A stretch of 7,348 nucleotides of DNA from Mariniphaga sp. GTDB taxonomy: Bacteria; Bacteroidota; Bacteroidia; Bacteroidales; Prolixibacteraceae. The position numbers and the translations under genes were made by a program. The stretch is taken from positions 1 through 7,348 of the forward strand of contig JANYLE010000396.1 of assembly GCA_025363795.1 (NCBI GenBank), read 5' to 3'. The notes under the pieces were generated by a model that did not search any database, was not told the origin of the DNA, and saw nothing but the letters and a program-made list of their open reading frames with translations. Shown here in pieces: positions 1 through 6,435 of the stretch (position 1 is the stretch's first letter; every line of letters begins with the position of its first letter).

Positions 1-2019
1 TCTCAAAATAGGAGTTCTGATGGCAGCTCATCAGGACAAAGCAGGGGTCAGGGTAAATATTCTCCCGGTAAAAAGAAGACTGATGGGAAAAAGGATACAA
101 TTGTATTTAAGATGCATGTTTTCCAATTTCAAAATGGGTATTCCCAATTGGGAGATAGTAAGTTAGATACTTCGTTTGCTGATTTTCAGACGTATAATCC
201 GGCATTAAAGAAGTCATTAACAGTCCAGACACTCGGGAATTTAGGTGCTTCAACCCAGAGTAACGATTTCTTTCAGCGTTCATTCGACCCGGATGAGTTT
301 ATTTTCATGAAGAACTACAAATATTACGGTAAATGGCAACAGGATATCAGGTTTTACAATACCACCAAACCTTTTACACTACTCGAGTACGGACAATGGT
401 TCAGTAATAAACCTAAAGGTGAATCTTGGTTGAAAGTGTCACATACACAAAATATTAATCCTTCATTTAATTTCGGATTTACTTACAATTCAATCTCATC
501 CCAGGGAAAATACCTGAGTCAGGAGGCAAAGGACAATGATTTGAATTTCTTTGCAAGTTATAATATTGATAGATACGATTTGTGGTTTACCATCGGGAAG
601 AACAAATTCAAAAACCAGGAGAACGGGGGACTTCTCTTTCCCACTGATATTGAGAATCCGGATCTTAAACCTGAAAACATTCCGGTTTGGTTTGATGGCA
701 CATCTGCTGAATCAAAAAACTCCTATGGTGTGATATCTCATCAGTATAAATTTGGCAAGTGGATTGAAATGAAAGATAAGAAAGAAAGCTTTCAAAAGTT
801 CATAACCCGATTTGCTTTGATGCATACGCTTGAATTTTCTGACAATTCACGGCATTTCGTAGAGGTGGAGCCAAATCCATATTTCGACTTTGCAGACCCA
901 CGGGATTCCCGGGGGCGGGTATATTTTTATGGGAATGGAAATGTCCCTAATATTAAAGGAACTACTGGAACCTCACTTTTACCTTCAACCCAGGATAACT
1001 CTGGAATGAGACGTATAACGAACCTGTTTTATCTAAAGGCCGTAGAAGCTCCGGACCGAAAATATACTTTCGGAAAACAAGCTTACATTGGCAATGACAT
1101 GATCAAGGTTTATATGCCGCGTGAGGAATTAATTTATACTCCCGGTATAATGATGCCACCGTTGGGTCTGACGCAGTCAGATAACATATCAAATACTTTT
1201 GTCGGTGGTTCAATTTTTCGATCGACGGGAAAATTCTGGAATTGGGGTGCCAATGGCAGGTATTACATCCAAGGCAGACGGTTTGCAGATTTCAATCTTG
1301 ATGGACATATTGAAAAGCCAATTCGAACTGCGAAGGATACCTCCTTTCTGAAGGTCAACGCAAGTATGACCAATACAACTCCCGATTATTTTCTTAACCG
1401 GTATTATTCCAACCATTTTAAATGGAATAATAACTTTAATAAAACAGTTGAGTTAAAAATGGGAGCGGCCTACGAGAATCCTTTCTGGCGGTTTAAGGCA
1501 GGATTTAAGTACTCGATGATCACCAATTTTATTTATTGGAATGAATTCTCTCTTCCTGCCCAAGCAAGTTCTGAATTCTCAGTGGCTCAGATATATCTGA
1601 ATAAGGACTTTAAATTTGGAGGCTTAAATATTCAGAATTCTATTCTATACCAGAAAACAACTACTGAAAGGTATATGCATGTCCCTCAGTTTTCTACACG
1701 AAATACTATTTTTATTGAGGGTTTACTTTCAAAGGTTCTCACTTTTCAGTTTGGGGGGGATTTGCGTTTTGATTCGGAGTATTACGCTGACTATTATAGC
1801 CCTGCACTTGGGATGTTTTATGTCCAAAACAAAGAGAAGATTGGTAGTTATCCCTGGATTGATGCTTTTATTAATTTGAAAATTAAGAGGACCCGCTTTT
1901 ATGTGAAATATACGAATTTAGGCACAATGATGACCCGCGGAAAATACTATACTACTCCGGGTTATGCAGCTCAATTTGCTGCTGCTTCATTCGGATTATC
2001 ATGGACATTTTATGATTAA
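1..2019 (+). CDS. Putative beta-barrel outer-membrane porin (Porin_10-like), 5' end outside window
   Basis: The reading frame is open from base 1 to the TAA at 2017-2019, so the first ATG in it (112) is not the real start. About 37 further codons lie before that ATG, and the signal peptide must be upstream of the window. The visible 672 residues begin with a Ser/Gly/Lys-rich low-complexity linker (1-105), followed by DTIVFKMHVF and DTSFADFQTYNP (nt 169-204). Next come LGNLGASTQSNDFF, a PFTLLEYGQ strand, HTQNINPSFNFGF (nt 442-480) and QENGG (nt 616-630). From memory this order fits the Bacteroidota 'putative porin' family (Pfam Porin_10). Many alternating aromatic/polar strands follow, rich in Tyr, Phe and Asn, and the protein ends on an aromatic strand (SWTFYD), as outer-membrane barrels usually do. 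It is probably an outer-membrane channel, but the substrate is unknown. Barrel nature is quite secure; family assignment is by recalled motifs only. It converges on the NUDIX gene and is not in an operon with any gene seen here. Confidence 0.78.
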   Translation, partial: SQNRSSDGSSSGQSRGQGKYSPGKKKTDGKKDTIVFKMHVFQFQNGYSQLGDSKLDTSFADFQTYNPALKKSLTVQTLGNLGASTQSNDFFQRSFDPDEFIFMKNYKYYGKWQQDIRFYNTTKPFTLLEYGQWFSNKPKGESWLKVSHTQNINPSFNFGFTYNSISSQGKYLSQEAKDNDLNFFASYNIDRYDLWFTIGKNKFKNQENGGLLFPTDIENPDLKPENIPVWFDGTSAESKNSYGVISHQYKFGKWIEMKDKKESFQKFITRFALMHTLEFSDNSRHFVEVEPNPYFDFADPRDSRGRVYFYGNGNVPNIKGTTGTSLLPSTQDNSGMRRITNLFYLKAVEAPDRKYTFGKQAYIGNDMIKVYMPREELIYTPGIMMPPLGLTQSDNISNTFVGGSIFRSTGKFWNWGANGRYYIQGRRFADFNLDGHIEKPIRTAKDTSFLKVNASMTNTTPDYFLNRYYSNHFKWNNNFNKTVELKMGAAYENPFWRFKAGFKYSMITNFIYWNEFSLPAQASSEFSVAQIYLNKDFKFGGLNIQNSILYQKTTTERYMHVPQFSTRNTIFIEGLLSKVLTFQFGGDLRFDSEYYADYYSPALGMFYVQNKEKIGSYPWIDAFINLKIKRTRFYVKYTNLGTMMTRGKYYTTPGYAAQFAAASFGLSWTFYD

Positions 2020-2056
2020 TCTTACTGTTCTTGTCTAGATGTAACAGCCTTCTTAA

Positions 2057-2680
2057 CTAGCTGTCCGTTATCGACCTGTAAATTTCATTGAACTCTGAAA
2101 TGATCATTGCAGTAGCACCCCAGATAAATAATTGATCAATGTAAAATCCTGACACTTCAAAGGTACCATTGACGGTACTGATCTTCTGTACCTGAAGTGT
2201 CGCATGATGAAGGAATTTTTCGACTGGAATCGTAAAGATTTCATCTACCTCCCGCTTATCGGTTTTGAAGTCTGGTATGGTATCACTCCATCCTACAAAT
2301 GGATTGATTGTAAAATTGCTTACCTGAACGTATAACGGAGTGAGTGCTCCAATAACTTCCAACTGATTACTGTCCGTTCCGATCTCCTCAAATGACTCGC
2401 GCAATGCCGTCTGAAGTAACGTTTTATCTGATAGTTCAAACCGGCCTCCGGGGAATGCCAGTTGTCCGGCGTGATTTCTCATCGTTGCAGGACGACGGAT
2501 CAAACAAGTGTAAATTTTTCCATTTTCGGGGAAAAGCAGCATCAATACGCTACTTTGCAGGATGCCGCTTTTTTCAGCTGGTGGGTACAACTCCCGACCT
2601 GGAGGCAAAAGTAAACGATGAGCCCTTTCGCCGGGAAGCTGATTTTTTAGGGCTTCTTTAAGATGAGCTTTAGTTATCAT
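2057..2680 (-). CDS. NUDIX hydrolase, probable CoA pyrophosphatase (NudL/NUDT7 type)
   Basis: The predicted protein has 207 residues from the ATG at 2680. Cytosolic enzymes of this type cleave coenzyme A or acyl-CoA to phosphopantetheine and 3',5'-ADP. The CoA-type signature just before the Nudix box is present: R63, R68, G72 and FPGG at 76-79. The Nudix box follows, with metal-binding REsfEEiG at 94-101. There is one extra residue between its glycine and the RE pair, and Lys replaces the first box Glu; from memory E. coli NudL has the same offset. The C-terminal IWGATA (186-191) is also typical. The N-terminal LPGERAH..LLPPGR resembles family N-termini. A GTG at 2689 in frame would add three residues; I prefer the ATG because it overlaps recJ less (11 instead of 20 bases) and leaves a family-like N-terminus. 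The overlap with the recJ end suggests co-transcription and perhaps translational coupling. NUDIX fold is near certain; substrate is inferred. Confidence 0.9.
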   Translation of the reverse strand: MITKAHLKEALKNQLPGERAHRLLLPPGRELYPPAEKSGILQSSVLMLLFPENGKIYTCLIRRPATMRNHAGQLAFPGGRFELSDKTLLQTALRESFEEIGTDSNQLEVIGALTPLYVQVSNFTINPFVGWSDTIPDFKTDKREVDEIFTIPVEKFLHHATLQVQKISTVNGTFEVSGFYIDQLFIWGATAMIISEFNEIYRSITDS

Positions 2681-4400
2681 TCTCGTCACGAAGAGACTTT
2701 ATATCTCTGACATTCAGTTGCATGTAGGTTTTGCCACGATATTCATTTTCAGTAACCGAATAGCAGATATCGAATGGGATTGATTTTTTAATCATTTCCA
2801 AATGCCCGGATTGGGAAAATGCAATTCCGGAAAAGACAGCTGATGAGCGATTGGCCTCCATCAGGTCAAGTTTTAAATGCTCACTATTTTTACCGACCAA
2901 CCGACTGGTTCCGTAATCAAAGACGTTCTCGGTTAGAAAAGTAGGCGTCATATTGTGTGGTCCATATGGCTCGAACTGATTGAGTAACCTTAAAAATTTG
3001 GGAGAAAGGTCTGACAAGGATATTTTTGCATCGATTTCAATGCTTTGTTTTAGTTGCTCTTCTGATATTGAGTCTCTTACAACTTGTTCGAATCGGCGTG
3101 AAAACTCGGCTACATTTTCAAGCTTCATTGAAAGACCTGCAGCATACATATGTCCGCCATAGGATTCGAGCAAGTCGGCACACGCGCCGATTGCTTCGTA
3201 AAGGTCAAATTCGCCGACTGATCGTGCAGAACCTGTTGCAAGCCCATTCGATTCTGTTAAAACAACAGTGGGCCGGTAGTAATATTCTGTCAATCTTGAG
3301 GCGACTATCCCAACGACACCTTTGTGCCAGTCGCGGTTATAAATGACCGTTGTTTTCCGTCCCTGGTAGAACTCGCTTTTTTCAATGATTTCCAGTGCTT
3401 CCTGGGTGATGTCCCGATCGAGCGTTTTTCTGATTTCATTGTATGAATTGATTTCAATGCCAAGATCTTCCAGTTCTTTGGCATCTTCGGCCAGCAGAAT
3501 TGCAACCGATTTCTTGCCATGTTCAATTCTTCCGGAGGCATTTAATCGGGGCCCGATCTTAAATACGATATCATTAATCTTAATCTCTCCGGTCAATCCT
3601 GCATATTTAATGATTGTTTTAAGACCCGTTGAAGGATTCGAATTTAGTTTTTGTAATCCGAAATAAGCCAATACCCGGTTTTCCCCGGTTAAGGGAACAA
3701 TATCTGAGGCAATACTAACAACGACTAAATCAAGTAGCTCAAATGCAACTTCTTCGGGGATTCCTTGGTTTAAACAATAAGCCTGAATCAATTTAAATCC
3801 GACACCACAACCTGAAAGTTCTTTGAACGGATAAGAACAATCCAACTGTTTTGGATCGAGAACCGCAACTGCATCAGGAATTTTATCATCGGGATTGTGA
3901 TGGTCACAGATGATAAAATCAACGCCCAACTCTTTTGCATAAGCGATCTTATCTACAGCCTTAATTCCGCAATCAAGTACAATAACCAGTGTGATTTGAT
4001 GTTCAGCTGCATATTCGATACTAAGTCGTGAAATACCATAACCCTCCATATAACGGTCAGGTATATAGTAATCTAAATTGGTGAGTCGGCTTCTAAGAAA
4101 TGAGTACATTAGTGCCACAGAGGTGGTGCCGTCGACATCATAGTCGCCGTAGATCATCACTTTCTCATCGTTATCAATCGCTTTTTTGATACGGGCAACG
4201 GCTTTATCCATATCCTTCATCAGAAATGGATCGTGAAGATCAGTCAATTTTGGACGGAAAAATGATCTCGCTTCGGAAAATGTTTTAATCCCCCTCTGTA
4301 TCAGTAAGTTGGCTATGGCCATGTCTACATTCAATGCTGCAGACAAATGCTTTAAGTCGTTAATATCAGCAGGTTTCTTTATTCTCCACGATTTTTGCAT
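2670..4400 (-). CDS. recJ: Single-stranded-DNA-specific exonuclease RecJ
   Basis: This 576-residue protein has full RecJ length. RecJ degrades single-stranded DNA 5' to 3' in RecF-type recombination, mismatch repair and base-excision repair in the cytoplasm. The DHH phosphoesterase domain shows YGDYDVDGTT (84-93), VLDCGI (141-146), the DHH triad itself (166-168) and SIASDIVPL with its Asp at 233, which are the expected Mn/Mg ligands. GPRLNASGRI (283-292) is the conserved RecJ core motif. The DHHA1 domain carries GSARSVGEFDL (390-400) and YGGHMYAAG (414-422). The C-terminal part from about 451 matches the RecJ OB-fold region, including FEPYGPHN (476-483). No catalytic residue appears to be missing. 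The ATG at 4400 gives a normal N-terminus (WRIKKP...), has no clear Shine-Dalgarno, and lies 40 bases after a promoter-like TATATTTG. The gene is transcribed divergently from lysS, and its last codons overlap the NUDIX start. Confidence 0.97.
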   Translation of the reverse strand: MQKSWRIKKPADINDLKHLSAALNVDMAIANLLIQRGIKTFSEARSFFRPKLTDLHDPFLMKDMDKAVARIKKAIDNDEKVMIYGDYDVDGTTSVALMYSFLRSRLTNLDYYIPDRYMEGYGISRLSIEYAAEHQITLVIVLDCGIKAVDKIAYAKELGVDFIICDHHNPDDKIPDAVAVLDPKQLDCSYPFKELSGCGVGFKLIQAYCLNQGIPEEVAFELLDLVVVSIASDIVPLTGENRVLAYFGLQKLNSNPSTGLKTIIKYAGLTGEIKINDIVFKIGPRLNASGRIEHGKKSVAILLAEDAKELEDLGIEINSYNEIRKTLDRDITQEALEIIEKSEFYQGRKTTVIYNRDWHKGVVGIVASRLTEYYYRPTVVLTESNGLATGSARSVGEFDLYEAIGACADLLESYGGHMYAAGLSMKLENVAEFSRRFEQVVRDSISEEQLKQSIEIDAKISLSDLSPKFLRLLNQFEPYGPHNMTPTFLTENVFDYGTSRLVGKNSEHLKLDLMEANRSSAVFSGIAFSQSGHLEMIKKSIPFDICYSVTENEYRGKTYMQLNVRDIKSLRDENDN

Positions 4401-4440
4401 ACAAATTTCTTAATTCGGGCTTCCGTTCTCAATATTTCTC

Positions 4441-4472
4441 CAAATATACTAAAATGGCGGCTGGCAGTTAAA
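4441..4472 (-). promoter_or_regulatory. Candidate recJ promoter (Bacteroidota -33/-7 type)
   Basis: On the minus strand TATATTTG (4448-4441) matches the Bacteroidota -7 consensus TAnnTTTG at every fixed base. Twenty bases upstream lies TTTA (4472-4469), a three-of-four match to the TTTG -33 box. The -7 box ends 40 bases before the recJ ATG. In AT-rich DNA such matches can arise by chance, so this is a candidate only. Confidence 0.45.
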
Positions 4473-4604
4473 GCAAAAGAATCACTATTCCGAATTCTTT
4501 TACAAATAATGTGGTGACACATTTGCTAAATGGCAGGATAGTAATGATTTGACTTAATTTAATAATTTGGTTTATATGGATGGCTTTAGAACATCCGAAA
4601 TTGT

Positions 4605-4635
4605 TTTTGATGATTTATATCAAAAGTAAACATTT
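4605..4635 (+). repeat. Upstream copy of duplicated motif before lysS
   Basis: TTTTGA (4605-4610) is followed after nine bases by its inverted partner TCAAAA (4620-4625), which runs on as TCAAAAGTAAACATTT (4620-4635). The same arrangement recurs at 4672-4698. This copy ends in the candidate lysS -33 box. On the minus strand it also contains TACTTTTG (4628-4621), another TAnnTTTG match, but without a -33 partner. Confidence 0.5.
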
Positions 4636-4663
4636 CCAAAAAGGATATCTTTTTGTACCTTTG
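4633..4663 (+). promoter_or_regulatory. Candidate lysS-gpsA promoter (Bacteroidota -33/-7 type)
   Basis: TACCTTTG (4656-4663), followed by CA, matches the Bacteroidota -7 consensus TAnnTTTG at every fixed base. TTTC (4633-4636) is a three-of-four -33 match with 19-base spacing. The -7 box ends 38 bases before the lysS ATG, a sensible leader length. The -33 box coincides with the end of the upstream copy of the duplicated TCAAAAG..TAAACATTT motif, so a protein bound there could affect transcription. Confidence 0.6.
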
Positions 4664-4671
4664 CACATATT

Positions 4672-4698
4672 TTTTGAAAATCAAAAGGGTAAACATTT
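4672..4698 (+). repeat. Downstream copy of duplicated motif, in the lysS leader
   Basis: TTTTGA (4672-4677), three bases, then TCAAAAGGGTAAACATTT (4681-4698). It equals the upstream copy apart from two inserted G residues and a shorter inverted-repeat loop (3 instead of 9 bases). It lies between the candidate transcription start and the lysS ATG at 4702, ending three bases before that ATG, so it covers the ribosome-binding region. The 6-bp, 3-base-loop hairpin is A/T-rich and probably weak in RNA. Confidence 0.5.
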
Positions 4699-4701
4699 GA
4701 A

Positions 4702-6423
4702 ATGAGCAATATAGAATTAAGTGAGCAGGAACTAATCCGTCGGGGATCGTTACAGAAACTCCGCGATCTCGGGATCAATCCTTATCCGGCTAATGAATTC
4801 AAAGTCAACGTTACAGCTAATCAGATTTTAACTACATTCAATCCTGAAATTCCCAATCTTCAGGAAGTTGTTTTTGCAGGAAGGTTGATGGGTCAACGTA
4901 TTATGGGAAAAGCCTCCTTCGGTGAACTTCAGGATGAAACCGGACGGATCCAGATTTATATCAGTCGTGATGAAATTTGCCCTGGCGAGGATAAAACCCT
5001 TTATAATGAGGTATTTAAAAAATTACTTGATATTGGCGACATTATTGGCGTGAATGGATATGTTTTTATCACCCAGATGGGTGAAACCACCATTCACGTG
5101 AAGAATTTTGTGTTGCTAAGTAAATCGATACGGCCTTTACCAATAGTGAAGGAAAAGGAAGGTAAAACTTTCGATGCTTTTACTGATCCCGAACAACGTT
5201 ATCGCCAACGCTATCTTGATTTGATTGTCAATCCCCACGTTAAGGAAGTTTTTCTTAAGCGGACAAAGATGATCAACCAGATGCGCGAGATGTTTAATGA
5301 GCGTGGTTATGTAGAGGTTGAAACCCCTATATTACAACCAATTCCCGGAGGAGCGGCAGCACGTCCGTTCGTTACTCATCACAATGCATTGAATATGCCA
5401 CTTTATCTTCGTGTTGCTAACGAATTGTATTTAAAGCGCTTGATAGTTGGTGGTTTTGAAGGAGTATATGAATTCTCCAAAGATTTCCGTAATGAGGGTA
5501 TGGATCGCACCCATAATCCAGAATTCACGGTGATGGAGATCTATGTGGCTTACAAAGATTATAACTGGATGATGGATTTTACCGAAGAGATGATTGAGCG
5601 CGTTGCGCTAGCTCTTCATGGTAAAACCTCTATAACCGTTGGTGATAAAGAAATTGATTTTAAACGTCCGTATAAACGGATTACGATGTTCGACGCCATA
5701 AAAGAATATACGGGTATCGATATTTCGGAGATGGACGAAAACGCACTTCGCGAAGTCTGCTTGAAAATTGGTGTAGATTGTGATAATACAATGGGAAAAG
5801 GGAAGTTGATTGACGAGATTTTCGGAGCAAAATGTGAAGGAAATTATATTCAGCCTACATTTGTCACCGATTATCCGGTCGAGATGTCGCCACTTTGCAA
5901 GAAACATCGTAACAATCCTGAACTAACCGAGCGTTTTGAGCTGATGGTGAACGGAAAGGAACTTTGTAATGCCTATTCCGAGTTAAACGATCCAATCGAC
6001 CAGCTCGATCGGTTCCAGGAACAACTTCGTCTTTCGGAGAAAGGCGACAATGAAGCGATGTTTATCGATATGGATTTTGTGCGTGCCCTTGAATATGGTA
6101 TGCCGCCAACTTCTGGTATGGGTATCGGAATTGACCGCCTTACTATGTTGATGACCAATTCAGTATCCATTCAGGATGTTCTTCTTTTTCCCCAAATGAA
6201 ACCGGAGAAAAGAGCTGAGGAAGATCCAATCGAAAAATATCTTGAATTAGGAATTCCAACTGAATGGGTAGAAGTCCTGATGAAGATGGGGTATAAAAAA
6301 ATATCTCAGCTAAAAGAGGTGAAACCAGGTAAATTATTCAATGATTTATGTGGTTTTAACAAAAAGAACCAGCTTGGGTTGTCAAACCCTGCTGCGAACG
6401 ATGTTACACAATGGTTAAATTAA
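4702..6423 (+). CDS. lysS: Lysyl-tRNA synthetase, class II
   Basis: This 573-residue cytoplasmic enzyme charges tRNA-Lys with lysine using ATP. The N-terminal OB-fold anticodon-binding domain spans about 57-140 (VVFAGRLMGQRIMGKASFGELQD region). A linker with RYRQRYLDLIVN (166-177) leads to the class II core. Motif 1 lies around 197-222 (FNERGYVEVETPIL, then PGGAAARPF), motif 2 is FRNEG...HNPEFT (262-276), and motif 3 is GMGIGIDRLTML (472-483). The tail after QMKPEKR (498-504) adds about 70 residues (DPIEKYLELGIPTEWVEVLMKMGY...), which E. coli LysS (about 505 residues) lacks; from memory Bacteroidota enzymes share it. The ATG at 4702 gives the usual short N-terminus and has no clear Shine-Dalgarno. 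It is probably the first gene of a lysS-gpsA transcript starting near 4670. Confidence 0.98.
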   Translation: MSNIELSEQELIRRGSLQKLRDLGINPYPANEFKVNVTANQILTTFNPEIPNLQEVVFAGRLMGQRIMGKASFGELQDETGRIQIYISRDEICPGEDKTLYNEVFKKLLDIGDIIGVNGYVFITQMGETTIHVKNFVLLSKSIRPLPIVKEKEGKTFDAFTDPEQRYRQRYLDLIVNPHVKEVFLKRTKMINQMREMFNERGYVEVETPILQPIPGGAAARPFVTHHNALNMPLYLRVANELYLKRLIVGGFEGVYEFSKDFRNEGMDRTHNPEFTVMEIYVAYKDYNWMMDFTEEMIERVALALHGKTSITVGDKEIDFKRPYKRITMFDAIKEYTGIDISEMDENALREVCLKIGVDCDNTMGKGKLIDEIFGAKCEGNYIQPTFVTDYPVEMSPLCKKHRNNPELTERFELMVNGKELCNAYSELNDPIDQLDRFQEQLRLSEKGDNEAMFIDMDFVRALEYGMPPTSGMGIGIDRLTMLMTNSVSIQDVLLFPQMKPEKRAEEDPIEKYLELGIPTEWVEVLMKMGYKKISQLKEVKPGKLFNDLCGFNKKNQLGLSNPAANDVTQWLN

Positions 6424-6435
6424 TATTTCAGCAAA

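Larger units (their letters stand above)
4401..4701. other. Divergent recJ-lysS intergenic region
   Basis: This 301-base AT-rich gap separates the recJ and lysS starts. It holds one promoter candidate facing each way and a duplicated motif close to lysS, each listed separately. Its middle (about 4480-4600) contains nothing I can name. A 5-bp hairpin, GGATG/CATCC with a 9-base loop (4578-4596), is too weak to call a structure. I see no tRNA, riboswitch or T-box-like fold, and open frames here are only a few codons long, the longest noticed being 17 codons. Confidence 0.6.

Noticed and set aside
2044..2064. Inverted repeat ACAGC/GCTGT between the converging porin and NUDIX genes as a terminator
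   Set aside because: Only 5 bp with an 11-base loop, no U-tract on either strand, and it extends into the NUDIX coding end.
2057..2680. Possible defect in the NUDIX box because Lys replaces the first box Glu and the spacing is off by one
   Set aside because: The metal-binding REsfEEiG core is intact, and from memory the same spacing occurs in E. coli NudL, so it looks like a family trait and not decay.
3026..3346. 106-codon plus-strand open frame opposite recJ
   Set aside because: It lies wholly inside a clear RecJ coding region, its product resembles nothing I recognise, and no promoter or start context favours it. The other short frames opposite or inside recJ, lysS, gpsA, the NUDIX gene and the porin were dismissed for the same reason.
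4412..4496. 7-bp inverted repeat AATTCGG/CCGAATT in the recJ leader and promoter region
   Set aside because: The arms are 71 bases apart and AT-rich; this is likely chance and gives no plausible structure.
4576..4629. 17-codon open frame (MDGFRTSEIVFDDLYQK) upstream of lysS, as a possible leader peptide
   Set aside because: It has a single Lys at the end, no attenuator-like hairpins follow, and it lies upstream of the best lysS promoter candidate, so it would not be in that transcript.
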